A DNA stretch of 64,000 bases from a bacterium (GCA_017744355.1 JAGIBK010000002.1:417001-481000), one strand, 5' to 3'; shown: positions 25,786 to 34,172, counted from the first letter of the stretch. Made by a program: numbers and translations. Notes: generated from the sequence alone by a model not told the origin.

Positions 25786-26820
25786 ATGATCCGTCCGGTC
25801 CGCTTCATGGACCTGCCCGCTCTCAAGACGATCTTCGAAGGGTCGTTCGCCGAAGAGTTCGAGCGGCGCGGCGTCGATATGACCGGGCAGCTCGCCCGGT
25901 GGCAGCAGATGTACCCGCTGGTGCGGGCCCTCTCCCTTTTCCCCAATCCCTACCAATACACCATGAACCTCCAGGTCGCCGAGCTGGACGGAGCGATCGC
26001 GGGCTTCATCCAGACCAGCCCCGGCAACCACCAGAAGACCCGCTGGCACATCGACTACATGGCGGTGGCCAGCGCCTTTAGGCACCGGGGGGTGGCGAGC
26101 GCCATGCTCGACCACGTCTTCGACGCGTACGGGGGGATGGGGGTCAAGAGCTTCACCCTCGAGGTGGACACCCGGAACCTTGCGGCCATCAGCCTGTACG
26201 CCAAGAAGGGCTTCCGCACCTACGCGACCCTCTCGTACTACCAGCTCTCGCCCGAGCGCCTGCGCGAGTTCGAGCCGATCGAGCCGCCCGAGGGCTTGAG
26301 GCCCTACCGCCCCAAGGACGCCGAGGCCCTCTTGGCCCTGCACAACGCCTGCACGCCGGCGAGCGTGCGCCTGATCGACTCACGCTCGGCCGAGGACTTC
26401 GAGCTGGGCTTCATCGAGCACAACTTCGCCCGCTGGCGGCGCAAGCTGGGCCTCTTCGAGGACCGGCGCTACGTGGTGGAGAACGAGGCGAAGGCCATCG
26501 TGGGCTACCTGCGGATCCTCGGCCACTTCCGCCACACCCCCCAGAGCCTGCGCCTGACGGTGCATCCCGGCTACGAGCACCTCTACGAGCCCTTGCTGCG
26601 CTTCGGGCTCGGCAAGCTGCGGGGGTATCCCGAGAACGTGGTCCTCGCCTGGGCGCCGGATTATCAGGCGGCGAAGGCCCGGGCTTTCGAGGAGGCGGGC
26701 TTTAGCCTCCTGACTGCGGATCACCTGCTCGTGCGCGACAGCCTCCTGACCATCCGCATGCCCTTGCCCGGGGTCAAGGTGGACGAGGCGACCTTCAAGC
26801 CCGCCTTCTGCGAGTCCTGA
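25786..26820 (+). CDS. Tandem GNAT-fold acetyltransferase
   Basis: 344 residues. Residues 1-165 form a complete GNAT domain with the acetyl-CoA loop AFRHRGVASAMLDHVF and the late motif NLAAISLYAKKGF. Residues about 175-340 look like a second, degenerate GNAT copy, common in aminoglycoside/mycothiol-type double acetyltransferases. The substrate is unknown. I chose the ATG at 25786 with GGGGGAG upstream. It is monocistronic and convergent with the CvpA gene, seven bases away. Confidence 0.82.
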   Translation: MIRPVRFMDLPALKTIFEGSFAEEFERRGVDMTGQLARWQQMYPLVRALSLFPNPYQYTMNLQVAELDGAIAGFIQTSPGNHQKTRWHIDYMAVASAFRHRGVASAMLDHVFDAYGGMGVKSFTLEVDTRNLAAISLYAKKGFRTYATLSYYQLSPERLREFEPIEPPEGLRPYRPKDAEALLALHNACTPASVRLIDSRSAEDFELGFIEHNFARWRRKLGLFEDRRYVVENEAKAIVGYLRILGHFRHTPQSLRLTVHPGYEHLYEPLLRFGLGKLRGYPENVVLAWAPDYQAAKARAFEEAGFSLLTADHLLVRDSLLTIRMPLPGVKVDEATFKPAFCES

Positions 26821-26827
26821 CTCGGTT

Positions 26828-27337
26828 CTAGATGAACTGGCCGCCGTTGATCACGGGGGCCCACTCTTGCACTGCCGTGAGCAGGGGCTTGATGGCCCCG
26901 GCGATGACGGAGTGCGCGATGGCTTCCTGGAGCTGCGGGATCTGCTGGAGCAGGGGGAAGTGGGCGAGCAGGACGAGCGGGGTCGCGAGCACCACCACGC
27001 CGGTCATCAGGCCGAAGACCGCGCCGCCGATCCGGTCCGCGACCACCAGGGGACGCAGCCGCATGGTCAGCCGCAGGAGGCTGCCGAAGACGTTGACGGC
27101 GATAAAGGCGAGCACCCAGGTGAGGACGGGGCGCGCGAAGAGGGCGAGGGACCAGGTGGGGGGCACGAAGGCGTCCACGAAGGGGGCGACGAGGCCCTGA
27201 TGCTGCCAGGCGGCGTAGGTTGCGATCACCACGGCGATCGCACCGACGCTGGTACGGATGAGGCCCGTGGTGAGGCCTCGCAGGACGTTGTAGCTCAGGA
27301 TCAAGACGCCGAACACGTCCATCCAGGTCGCAATCAC
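26828..27337 (-). CDS. CvpA family membrane protein
   Basis: 169 residues with four hydrophobic helices and the CvpA-type start (VLILSYNVLRGLTTGLIRT) and middle (DRIGGAVFGLMTG). CvpA of E. coli is linked to colicin V production and bile tolerance; its biochemical role is unclear. The GTG at 27337 has GGAGGG five bases upstream. Confidence 0.8.
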   Translation of the reverse strand: MIATWMDVFGVLILSYNVLRGLTTGLIRTSVGAIAVVIATYAAWQHQGLVAPFVDAFVPPTWSLALFARPVLTWVLAFIAVNVFGSLLRLTMRLRPLVVADRIGGAVFGLMTGVVVLATPLVLLAHFPLLQQIPQLQEAIAHSVIAGAIKPLLTAVQEWAPVINGGQFI

Positions 27338-27365
27338 GTCAACCCTCCGGTCCAAACACGCGTTG

Positions 27366-27394
27366 TGGACAGCCCATGGGAATCCCGGTAGCAT
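27366..27394 (+). promoter_or_regulatory. Promoter of the membrane protein at 27455
   Basis: TGGACA (27366-27371), 17 bases, then TAGCAT (27389-27394). It lies between divergent genes. Confidence 0.45.
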
Positions 27395-27454
27395 GGGTGC
27401 GCTACCTGCAAGGCAGGCGCCATATCGCGTCCCGCCTCGATCAAGGATACCCGG

Positions 27455-28282
27455 ATGCAGCCCCTCAAGCAACTCATCGCGCGCGCTGCGCGCCTCACGG
27501 TGTCCCAGCCCATCCTGTGGACCCCGCCCCTCGGCATCGCGCTGCTCTCCAGCCTGATGGCCCCCCAAGCCACCCCCCAGATGGGGATCATCTTCTTGGT
27601 CACGGCCCTGATCACCCTGGCGGTGACCGCGGGCTGGTACGCCCTCATCGCGAAGGCCGCCAGTGACGAGCTGCCGGTGTGGGAGGACTTCTTCGTCGCC
27701 ATCGGCCGCCACTTCTCCACTTTGATCGGCGGGACGATCGTCTTTGGCCTCCTGGTCGCCGTGGTGGCCGTTCCCCTGCTCATGGCCGCGGTCTCCTGGG
27801 CGGGGCCCGAGTCCTTGAACAAGCTCAAGGACCTGCTGCCGGGGCTCATGCAGCAAGCGCAGACCAAGCCCGAGGTCCTGCTTTCGATCGAGCCCTCCTT
27901 GCTGCTGGCGGCGAACCGCTTCTTCCTCGGCCTCTGCGGCGCGGGGCTCTGGTTCGCCCTCTTGAGCATGGTCCTGCTCTTCTGGAAGCAGGCCGTGGTC
28001 CTCGGCACCATGCCCTGGCCCGAGGCCTGGAAGGCGAGCCTCACGGTGATGCGCCGCCACTTCGGCCCGGCCATGGGGGTGATGACCGTCCACGGCCTGG
28101 CGTACCTGGCGGCGGCCTTCTTCAGCCTCATGCCGCTTCCCTTCGGCTTGATCGGCTGGCTCTTGCTCATCGGGGTGGACGTCTTCGCGACCGTCGCCTA
28201 CACCCTGCTCTACCTGGAGGCGATCCCGCCGGTCAAAACCGCTGAGTCAGCCTCAGCGACACCGACTGGCCAAGCAGGTTAG
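27455..28282 (+). CDS. Polytopic membrane protein of unknown function
   Basis: 275 residues with about six hydrophobic segments (around 20-60, 88-118, 155-190 and 205-260). PWPEAWKASLTVMRRHFG is a short cytoplasmic stretch seen in YciC/DUF-type bacterial membrane proteins, but I cannot name a family with confidence. AAGGA lies eight bases before the ATG. The last 50 bases overlap a convergent gene. Codon use matches the neighbours, so it is a resident gene. Confidence 0.65.
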   Translation: MQPLKQLIARAARLTVSQPILWTPPLGIALLSSLMAPQATPQMGIIFLVTALITLAVTAGWYALIAKAASDELPVWEDFFVAIGRHFSTLIGGTIVFGLLVAVVAVPLLMAAVSWAGPESLNKLKDLLPGLMQQAQTKPEVLLSIEPSLLLAANRFFLGLCGAGLWFALLSMVLLFWKQAVVLGTMPWPEAWKASLTVMRRHFGPAMGVMTVHGLAYLAAAFFSLMPLPFGLIGWLLLIGVDVFATVAYTLLYLEAIPPVKTAESASATPTGQAG

Positions 28283-28754
28283 CGCCCGGACTCATCCAGG
28301 CTCGCACCTGGAGCTTCACGGGGGCGATGCTCAAGACGAGCTCGCTCGATGTGCCGAGCCCAGTTGCCGAGCCCAAGAGGCTGACCTGCGCATCGAGCGC
28401 CCAGGACGGCCAGCCAAGCCGCCCCATGACCGCCACCGTAGGCCCGACCCCCAGGTCGGGCCTTTCTTTGTAGCCGGCATCCAGCTTCAGGCGCCAAAGG
28501 CTGCCCGCGGTGACGAGCGAGCCTTGCCAGGACGGTTGAGGCAGGCTGAACAGCCTGCCATCCGCGAGCTTGAGGATCCACTCCACCCAGAACGGGTTCT
28601 CTTGTTGAGGCGAGGTTGGTGCGAGGTCCAGGGCTGCGAGGGGCTCGGGCCCGTCGAGGCCACTCGGCCGGAGGCGGAAGACCGCCGCCTCCGCAGCCAA
28701 GGGGGCACTCAGGACGAGCGAAAGCCCCAGGATGATACCCCGAGGGCTTGCCAT
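28233..28754 (-). CDS. Secreted protein of unknown function
   Basis: 173 residues with a signal peptide ending at LAAEA. The mature part is rich in alternating hydrophobic residues (SLWRLKLDAGYKERPDLGVG, LVLSIAPVKLQVRAW), which suggests a small beta-barrel or beta-sandwich of the envelope. The ATG at 28752-28754 lacks a clear ribosome binding site and lies 16 bases after the upstream gene, so translation may be coupled. The last 50 bases overlap the convergent membrane protein. Confidence 0.55.
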   Translation of the reverse strand: MASPRGIILGLSLVLSAPLAAEAAVFRLRPSGLDGPEPLAALDLAPTSPQQENPFWVEWILKLADGRLFSLPQPSWQGSLVTAGSLWRLKLDAGYKERPDLGVGPTVAVMGRLGWPSWALDAQVSLLGSATGLGTSSELVLSIAPVKLQVRAWMSPGANLLGQSVSLRLTQRF

Positions 28755-28770
28755 TGCGCAGGGCGTCGCG

Positions 28771-29565
28771 CTAGTCGATCGCCTTGCGCCAGTAGCTGCT
28801 CGCCCGGTCCTCGACCACCTCGTAGGTCCCGGCCGGCACGCTGAGGGTGGCGTGCTCCGGATGCTCGACCATCGTGTCGTGGGGCGCGACCAGGTAGAGC
28901 CGGTTATCTTTGCGGTAGACGGTGCAGTCCACCGGATTGTGACGGCCAATGAGCCGCCCCCAGTCGCTGCTCATTACCTCTTCTTCATGGACCGGGTCCG
29001 TGAAGAAGCTCTTGAAGCCGTCCACGGCCCGCCGTAACAGCCCGACCGCCTTGGGGCGCTCGACCTCTTCGACGTTCGCCGGAAGGCGCTTGCGCGGCAG
29101 GAGCACGAAGTCCCCTTGCTGGAGGCCGCCGCGCCCGAGCCACTCGAAGCAGGTGTCCGGCTCGCTCGGGGCCCAGGATCCCATGGGCAGGCGCTGGCAG
29201 TAGGTGGTGCCGTTCTCCTGGAAGATCAAGTAGCGGTAGAGCTGCTTGATGGCGCCCTCGCCCCGGCGATAGCGGGCGGCGACCTCGATCAGGATGGCTT
29301 GCTCGCCTTCGCTGCGCTTCTCCTCGGTGAGGCTTAGCCCCTGGGAGACGATGGAGACGAGGCGCTCTTGCTGGTCGACCTCGATCTTGGGGGTGATCAG
29401 CTTGCGGAGGGTGGCCTCCTGGAAGTTGGGGACGTTGAGTACGCGGATCGAGACGAGATCCGAGATGCGCGGGGCGACTTCGAGGGTCTTGAGGGGCGCG
29501 GGGACCGGCGGCACGACGGGTGGTTGCTGTGGGGACTGCAACTCGGGCTTCAGCTCGATGGCCAT
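28771..29565 (-). CDS. Hypothetical cytoplasmic protein
   Basis: 264 residues. The N-terminal 35 residues are Pro- and Gln-rich; the rest looks folded, with TLRKLITPKIEVDQQERLVS and TTYCQRLPMGSWAPSEPDTCFEWLGRGG as the most distinctive parts, but I recognise no family. I place the start at the ATG at 29563-29565, where GAGGAGGG stands upstream; in-frame codons continue further up. It probably forms an operon with the secreted protein that follows. Confidence 0.55.
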   Translation of the reverse strand: MAIELKPELQSPQQPPVVPPVPAPLKTLEVAPRISDLVSIRVLNVPNFQEATLRKLITPKIEVDQQERLVSIVSQGLSLTEEKRSEGEQAILIEVAARYRRGEGAIKQLYRYLIFQENGTTYCQRLPMGSWAPSEPDTCFEWLGRGGLQQGDFVLLPRKRLPANVEEVERPKAVGLLRRAVDGFKSFFTDPVHEEEVMSSDWGRLIGRHNPVDCTVYRKDNRLYLVAPHDTMVEHPEHATLSVPAGTYEVVEDRASSYWRKAID

Positions 29566-29722
29566 GAGGGGCCCTCCTCTCGCGAGACGGTCGGGATGCG
29601 CGAAATGCCTCCGAGCAAGCAACCATGCGGTGCTCCGGCCTCAGGGCGCCCTTATCCTAGGAGCGGCTCGAATGAAGTGTCAAGAAATGTAAAGTTAACT
29701 TCCTGTGTGGATTTCGGCTAAG

Positions 29723-29768
29723 AGCAGGCCCGAGGTGGGTTGACACCTCGGGCCTGCTTGGGTATAGT
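29723..29768 (+). promoter_or_regulatory. tRNA operon promoter inside a perfect inverted repeat
   Basis: TTGACA (29740-29745), 17 bases, then TATAGT (29763-29768), 11 bases before the tRNA-Gly gene. A perfect 15-base inverted repeat (29723-29737 with 29744-29758, 6-base loop) covers the -35 and most of the spacer. It may be an operator, or a terminator that shields the tRNA operon. Confidence 0.75.
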
Positions 29769-29779
29769 AAGAAAGCTTC

Positions 29780-29852
29780 GCGGGTGTAACTCAGCTGGTA
29801 GAGTACCTGCTTCCCAAGCAGGCTGTCGCGCGTTCGAATCGCGTCACCCGCT
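29780..29852 (+). tRNA. tRNA-Gly (anticodon CCC)
   Basis: 73 bases. Acceptor GCGGGTG/CACCCGC, anticodon stem CCTGC/GCAGG, loop TTCCCAA with CCC at 29813-29815, T loop TTCGAAT, discriminator T. CCA is not encoded. First of three tRNAs in one transcript. Confidence 0.93.
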
Positions 29853-29923
29853 CTCACTCGAAGGGTAACTTTTGAGTCGGCTTGGGCCTCAAGGTGCCTG
29901 GCACCCGAGGGTCCAATTTTTTC

Positions 29924-29994
29924 GGCGGCATAGCCAAGTGGTAAGGCAGAGCTCTGCAAAAGCTCCACCCCCAGTTCGAATCTGGGTGCCGCCT
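29924..29994 (+). tRNA. tRNA-Cys (anticodon GCA)
   Basis: 71 bases. Acceptor GGCGGCA/TGCCGCC, anticodon stem GAGCT/AGCTC with loop CTGCAAA, T loop TTCGAAT and the T discriminator that cysteinyl-tRNA synthetase needs. CCA is not encoded. Confidence 0.94.
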
Positions 29995-30009
29995 CTCCCT
30001 CACTTTCGA

Positions 30010-30203
<194 letters not shown>

Positions 30204-30300
30204 CTGGCTGGCGAGCGGGACAAACATTGCTCTAGCTATTAACTATATGACAAGATATTCATGTTTCAGTAATTTTTTAATTATCACTGGGAGACTTGAG

Positions 30301-30771
30301 TTGTTTGAGACTGTTGGACGGATTGGTTTTGCAGCACTTGTTGTCTTTGGATACTTCGCATCTCCCCAATGTGCTGAAGCAAAGAATGAAAAATTGGGTG
30401 AAGAAATTTACACCATGCTCGTCAAGAAATACCCATCGATCCAGCAACCTGATGTTCGTGGGCTTGCAACTTCTACTCCTCGCGTAACGCTGTATGTGCC
30501 TTTCAAGGTCTGGGCAAAGCTATCTAAAGCTGAAAAGCAAAGCGTTCAAGCCTATATGCCTACTCTGGTTGCAAAGGTAAAAGCATCGCCAGATTCTTAT
30601 GTTGGCATTCCTTCATCAGCTCCTGTCTATGGGCGTTTTCGGGCGAAAATCCCCACCCTGAGCAGCAATGCCTGGGAGATCATGGGAGGAAATATTATCC
30701 GTTCTAGCAAGGGTGGGAACACTATTACGGTTGATCGGACTCTGGCTTGTGGTGATGGAGACTGCAATTAG
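30301..30771 (+). CDS. Secreted protein of unknown function (cassette A cargo)
   Basis: 156 residues from the TTG at 30301, which has GGGAG seven bases upstream and gives a clean signal peptide ending SPQCAEA; an ATG at 30247 is the alternative. The mature part is lysine-rich with LYVPFKVWAKLSKAEKQSVQAY, and it ends in a cysteine pair, LACGDGDCN. I know no family. The gene is clearly poorer in G and C than the core genes around it, which marks it as acquired. It sits between two DNA blocks that also flank the HNH gene at 34375. Confidence 0.6.
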   Translation: MFETVGRIGFAALVVFGYFASPQCAEAKNEKLGEEIYTMLVKKYPSIQQPDVRGLATSTPRVTLYVPFKVWAKLSKAEKQSVQAYMPTLVAKVKASPDSYVGIPSSAPVYGRFRAKIPTLSSNAWEIMGGNIIRSSKGGNTITVDRTLACGDGDCN

Positions 30772-30803
30772 TCCACACCCTCCCCATTCAAATTCAATTT
30801 AAG

Positions 30804-30970
30804 AAGCCCGCCGGGTGTGCGTCCGGCGGGCTTCAGTTCAGAGAGGTGATGTGTGGGTGATGGGAGTGTCTTGCCATGGGTTGGTGATGAACACTGTTGC
30901 TCTGAACACCATCGAATGGTGAGCTTCCTATCAATAGCTTGAGCGCTTGTTCGAGGTGGAAAATTGGCCC
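30804..30970. repeat. Conserved block 2, copy A, with hairpin
   Basis: Starts with an 11-base GC-rich hairpin (30804-30814 with 30823-30833), then about 135 bases that match 34837-34978 at roughly four of five positions. No gene is visible in it. It ends where the IS element begins. It lies directly behind the cargo gene of the first unit. Confidence 0.75.
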
Positions 30971-31046
30971 AAATCTGACCTGACTCCCGAAAACCGGGTC
31001 AGCAAGAATTTGGATCTTCCGGGAATAGAACCCGAGGAGGGCCAGC

Positions 31047-31313
31047 ATGAAATCCAGCCGTTTCACCGAAGAGCAGATCATCCGGGCGATTAAAGAGGTC
31101 GATGCCGGTCGCAAGGTGGCCGACGTGTGCCGCGAGCTCGGTGTTACCGATCAGACCATGTACAACTGGCGCCGCAAGTACGGCGGCATGGAAGTCAGCC
31201 AGGCAAAGCAATTGAAGCAGCTTGAGGACGAGAATCGGCGCCTCAAGCTGCTCTTGGCCGATGCCACCCTGGACAACCAGGCGCTAAAGGCGGCACTCGG
31301 AAAAAACTGGTGA
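31047..31313 (+). CDS. IS3-family transposase OrfA
   Basis: 88 residues. Helix-turn-helix at about 8-45 (FTEEQIIRAIKEVDAG, VCRELGVTDQTMYNWRRKYGG) and a leucine-zipper coiled coil at 48-80 (KQLKQLEDENRRLKLLLAD). It binds the IS ends. Near the stop lies A-AAA-AAC (31301-31307) in the right phase for -1 slippage into orfB, so the active transposase is probably the OrfAB fusion. The start follows GAGG. Confidence 0.93.
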   Translation: MKSSRFTEEQIIRAIKEVDAGRKVADVCRELGVTDQTMYNWRRKYGGMEVSQAKQLKQLEDENRRLKLLLADATLDNQALKAALGKNW

Positions 31314-32140
31314 AGCCCGCAGCCAAGCGGCGTGTCGTCCGGTACTGGGTGGATAACTTCCAGCTGAGCGAGCGTCGGGCCTGCGGGCTTGCGAATCTGG
31401 CCAAGTCGGTGTGGCAGTACAAGAGCAAGAAGGCGCTCTCCGACGCGCCTCTCAAGGAGCAGTTGCTGGAACTGGCTCGTGAGCGGCCTCGGTTCGGCTA
31501 CAGACGGCTCTGGGCGATGCTCCGACGCCAGGGCGAAGTGATCAATCGCAAGCGCGTCTACCGGGTTTACCGCGAACTCGGTCTGGCGGTCCGGCGCCGA
31601 AAGCGCAAGAAGATCGCAGCGGCCGCCAGGGTGCGGATGCCCGCCCCAACCCGGCCGAACCAGCGTTGGAGCATGGACTTCGTGAGCGATGGCTTGAGAG
31701 ATGGCCGGCGCTTCCGCACGTTGAACGTCGTCGACGACTACACCCGAGAGTGCATGGCGATTGAGGTGGACTTCTCGCTGCCCGGTGCGCGGGTGGTGCG
31801 CGTCCTTAGCGAGTTGGCCGCCACTCGGGGTTTGCCCGAGGCTATTACGATCGACAATGGGCCGGAATTCGCAGGCAAGGCACTGGACGAGTGGGCCTAC
31901 GAGAAAGGAGTGAGCTTGCAGTTCATCCGGCCGGGCAAGCCGGTGGAGAACGCGTACATCGAGAGCTTCAACGGCAAGTTCCGAGATGAGTGCCTCAATG
32001 CGCACGTCTTCAAGAACTTGCTCCACGCCCGAGCGCTGATCGCGGCCTGGCGCGACGACTACAACCAGGTCAGGCCCCACAGCTCCTTGGGGCTACTAAG
32101 TCCACAGGAGTTCAACCGACGTAACCCACGTTCCGCGTAA
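31310..32140 (+). CDS. IS3-family transposase OrfB (DDE)
   Basis: 276 residues. HTH_21-like N-terminus with RPRFGYRRLWAMLRRQG, then the rve integrase core with Asp in WSMDFVSDGL, Asp in TIDNGPEF and Glu in ENAYIESFNGKFRDECL. All three catalytic residues are kept. Its own GTG overlaps the orfA stop (GTGA), but expression mainly by -1 frameshift is expected. Confidence 0.94.
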   Translation: MKPAAKRRVVRYWVDNFQLSERRACGLANLAKSVWQYKSKKALSDAPLKEQLLELARERPRFGYRRLWAMLRRQGEVINRKRVYRVYRELGLAVRRRKRKKIAAAARVRMPAPTRPNQRWSMDFVSDGLRDGRRFRTLNVVDDYTRECMAIEVDFSLPGARVVRVLSELAATRGLPEAITIDNGPEFAGKALDEWAYEKGVSLQFIRPGKPVENAYIESFNGKFRDECLNAHVFKNLLHARALIAAWRDDYNQVRPHSSLGLLSPQEFNRRNPRSA

Positions 32141-32218
32141 GATCCAAATTCTGGCTGGGTCAACCGAGGGTGTCAGGTCAAATCCTCCTGGCAAGAGGTC
32201 GACTTGCTTTTGCGTCTT

Positions 32219-32572
32219 TCAGGGACAGGCCAGAAGATTAATCGCTTTCGCCTCGATTTGGATGACGTCGCCTGTCTGCATTTCCAAATTGAGTATCATC
32301 TGTCCGTTTGCTTGCATTGCTGGTTCATTGGCTTCCAGGATATATTTTGGTGGTGAAATTCCCCAAGGCTGCTTATGAGGATAGATAAGCATCAAAAGAC
32401 CTTGGACTTGTATAAGCGCCTTCATCACTGGTTGTTCAATTACCTGATTATTACCCGCGAGCGGGATAGGCGCGCCATATCCGAGCAGTAGCGAAAGCTC
32501 TGCTTTAGCTTCTTCAGGATCGATTTTGATCGCATACAAAATTGCGTCATGAAGGTCAGCCCATTCAATCAT
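32219..32572 (-). CDS. Hypothetical protein, immunity-like
   Basis: 117 residues, acidic, mostly helical at the N-terminus (MIEWADLHDAILYAIKI) and with a beta-rich end (MILNLEMQTGDVIQIEAKAI). The start is secure: AAGGAG six bases before the ATG. Small acidic proteins of this kind in islands are often immunity proteins of polymorphic toxins, but no toxin is adjacent and I recognise no named family. GC content is lower than in the core. Confidence 0.55.
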   Translation of the reverse strand: MIEWADLHDAILYAIKIDPEEAKAELSLLLGYGAPIPLAGNNQVIEQPVMKALIQVQGLLMLIYPHKQPWGISPPKYILEANEPAMQANGQMILNLEMQTGDVIQIEAKAINLLACP

Positions 32573-32631
32573 AAAAAGCTCCTTGCAGGAGAAATCTAGG
32601 ACCCGTTGCTCAAACTGCGTTTTTAATCTCG

Positions 32632-33165
32632 CTAATCTTTGGCAACTGCAACCAATACCTCTCCCTTTTCAAGTTGGCGCTTTTCCACAATAACTCGTGA
32701 GCCAGGGACAAACTCCCATTCTTCAACTTCTGGGTCGTAAATATCTGCGCCGTTAAGAATATATATATTCGATGTGATTTGAGACGCTGGAACAGGTCGA
32801 TAGACTGTAGTGCCCTCATTCAGAAGACGGATATAGATTGTCTCGGATATAGAATTATCGCTCCAAGGTGCTTCTTTTAAGCAGACAACGATAGGAATAT
32901 CCGCCCGATCAACTATTCCTACCTCATCAAAATGAGCATGTGAGCCCGAATTTCTATGCTTTACGACTTCCAAGATGGACATTGCAAAATAAATTAAACC
33001 ATCCGGGTTTCCATTGATCGAAAGCGTATTGCCGTTATCGGTCTTCACAAACTCCAGAAAATGATGAGAGACTCCATCAACGCTTGCGCGTGCGTTCATT
33101 TCTCGAAGCTTATCAACTAATTCATCAAATCCACTTGGCAAACTGAATTCCATCAAAACCACCAT
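32632..33165 (-). CDS. Hypothetical protein, immunity-like
   Basis: 177 residues from the ATG at 33163-33165; an ATG at 33153 or a TTG at 33174 are alternatives and no ribosome binding site is strong. The protein is acidic and of mixed alpha/beta type (LPSGFDELVDKLREMNAR, GLIYFAMSILEVVKH). It precedes the gene at 32572 with a 59-base gap and may share its transcript. AT-rich compared with the core. Function unknown; the immunity idea rests on size, charge and context. Confidence 0.5.
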   Translation of the reverse strand: MVVLMEFSLPSGFDELVDKLREMNARASVDGVSHHFLEFVKTDNGNTLSINGNPDGLIYFAMSILEVVKHRNSGSHAHFDEVGIVDRADIPIVVCLKEAPWSDNSISETIYIRLLNEGTTVYRPVPASQITSNIYILNGADIYDPEVEEWEFVPGSRVIVEKRQLEKGEVLVAVAKD

Positions 33166-33276
33166 GAGAACCAATCGCCTGATACAAGCACTTAATACCC
33201 AAGCAAATGGTGATTGAAAAGTCTTGTATTTTGTCTTATTTTCATGTCCACCTTTTGGCGAAATTCCTGCCCTCTG

Positions 33277-33305
33277 TTCACTTCCATCCGAACGAACGGT
33301 ATAGT
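33277..33305 (+). promoter_or_regulatory. Promoter with flanking CCGAACG repeats
   Basis: TTCACT (33277-33282), 17 bases, TATAGT (33300-33305). CCGAACG occurs at 33288-33294 and 33307-33313, on both sides of the -10, and could bind the HTH protein encoded just downstream. Confidence 0.45.
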
Positions 33306-33337
33306 TCCGAACGCTGATTTGACCTTCGGAGGAGCCG

Positions 33338-33733
33338 GTGAAGAAGCTTGGGGAAAGCCTTTCTACGCTTGAGGTTGCGCACGATCTAGGGCTTGGTCGA
33401 GCAACGATCCATCGCTGGATTCAGGACGACACCATCCCGGCTATCAAGGTGGGATGGAACTACCAGATCCCATTGGAGCCGTACCTCAATTTCAAGGCGT
33501 CGTATGTGCAATCTGAGGACGCATCAGACACTCCGCAGCTTCACAGGTTGATCGAGGAGTGGCTGCATCACTTGCGAAATGGGCCGAGACCCTTATCCCC
33601 CAAGACGGTGGATGATTACGGCTACAACTTCAGGATCTTCCTTCGGACCATCGGGGGAGCAGGTCATGTGGACGCTGACCAACCGAAGCAGGGCCCTGCG
33701 GGTTCGGTGTTCGACTTGCTGGCCGATTTGTGA
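33338..33733 (+). pseudogene. Truncated HTH-tyrosine recombinase (integrase remnant)
   Basis: 131 residues. Residues 5-50 form an excisionase-type helix-turn-helix (LSTLEVAHDLGLGRATIHRWIQ). Residues 65-108 are the SAM-like core-binding domain of phage integrases (LIEEWLHHL, LSPKTVDDYGYNFRIFLRTIGG). The frame then ends, and the catalytic domain with the R-H-R-Y residues is missing. GGAGGAG and a GTG start are intact. It is most likely the 5' part of the integrase that used tRNA-Val; it may survive as a repressor. Confidence 0.7.
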
Positions 33734-33785
33734 TAAGTTCTTAGAACATACGTTCAATTTGCTTCATTGTTGAAAGGCTAGGTCT

Positions 33786-34172
33786 ATGCAGGTTAGGGGA
33801 ATCGATTTTGTAGGCATCGCCGTGGGGGATCTCGATGCTGCCCGTCACTTCTATGGAGAAGTCTTGGGGCTGCCGGCATTGGGGACTTTCGGCGACAGCT
33901 GGGCCGAATTCGACGCCGGTAACGTGACTCTCTCCCTCATCAAGGCCGATCCGGCCGCGATCGCCAAGCGGCTCGAGGCTGGCCCCTATGCTTCGATTGG
34001 CGTCGCCATAGCCGTGCCGGACGTGGGCGCTGCGATCGATGAGCTTCGCCAACGGGGCATCAAGGTCGTGATGGAAACGACCGAAGGTTCGCCGTGTTTC
34101 ACTGCCATGGTCGAGGACCCGTCGGGCAACTTCGTCTGGCTGCATCACCGCAAGGATGGGACGGCAGGCTAG
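33786..34172 (+). CDS. VOC (glyoxalase/bleomycin-resistance) family protein
   Basis: 128 residues, two beta-alpha-beta-beta-beta modules. HFYGEVLGLP in the first half and EDPSGNFVWLHH at the end are typical. Metal ligands by position would be His or Asp near residue 7, Glu41 and a C-terminal Glu/His. The family includes lyases, dioxygenases and drug-binding proteins, so the substrate is open. GC content is high, like the core. It lies 43 bases before the second tRNA-Val fragment. Confidence 0.85.
   Translation: MQVRGIDFVGIAVGDLDAARHFYGEVLGLPALGTFGDSWAEFDAGNVTLSLIKADPAAIAKRLEAGPYASIGVAIAVPDVGAAIDELRQRGIKVVMETTEGSPCFTAMVEDPSGNFVWLHHRKDGTAG

Larger units (their letters stand above)
30976..32180 (+). 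mobile_element. IS3-family insertion sequence, IS407-like
   Basis: 1205 bases. Inverted ends both begin TGACCTGAC and share AATTTGGATCTT about 30 bases in (the right end read on the minus strand). AATC before the left end (30972-30975) and after the right end (32181-32184) is a 4-bp target duplication, as expected for the IS407 group. It carries overlapping orfA and orfB with a programmed frameshift signal. Both reading frames are intact, so it may be active. Confidence 0.93.
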
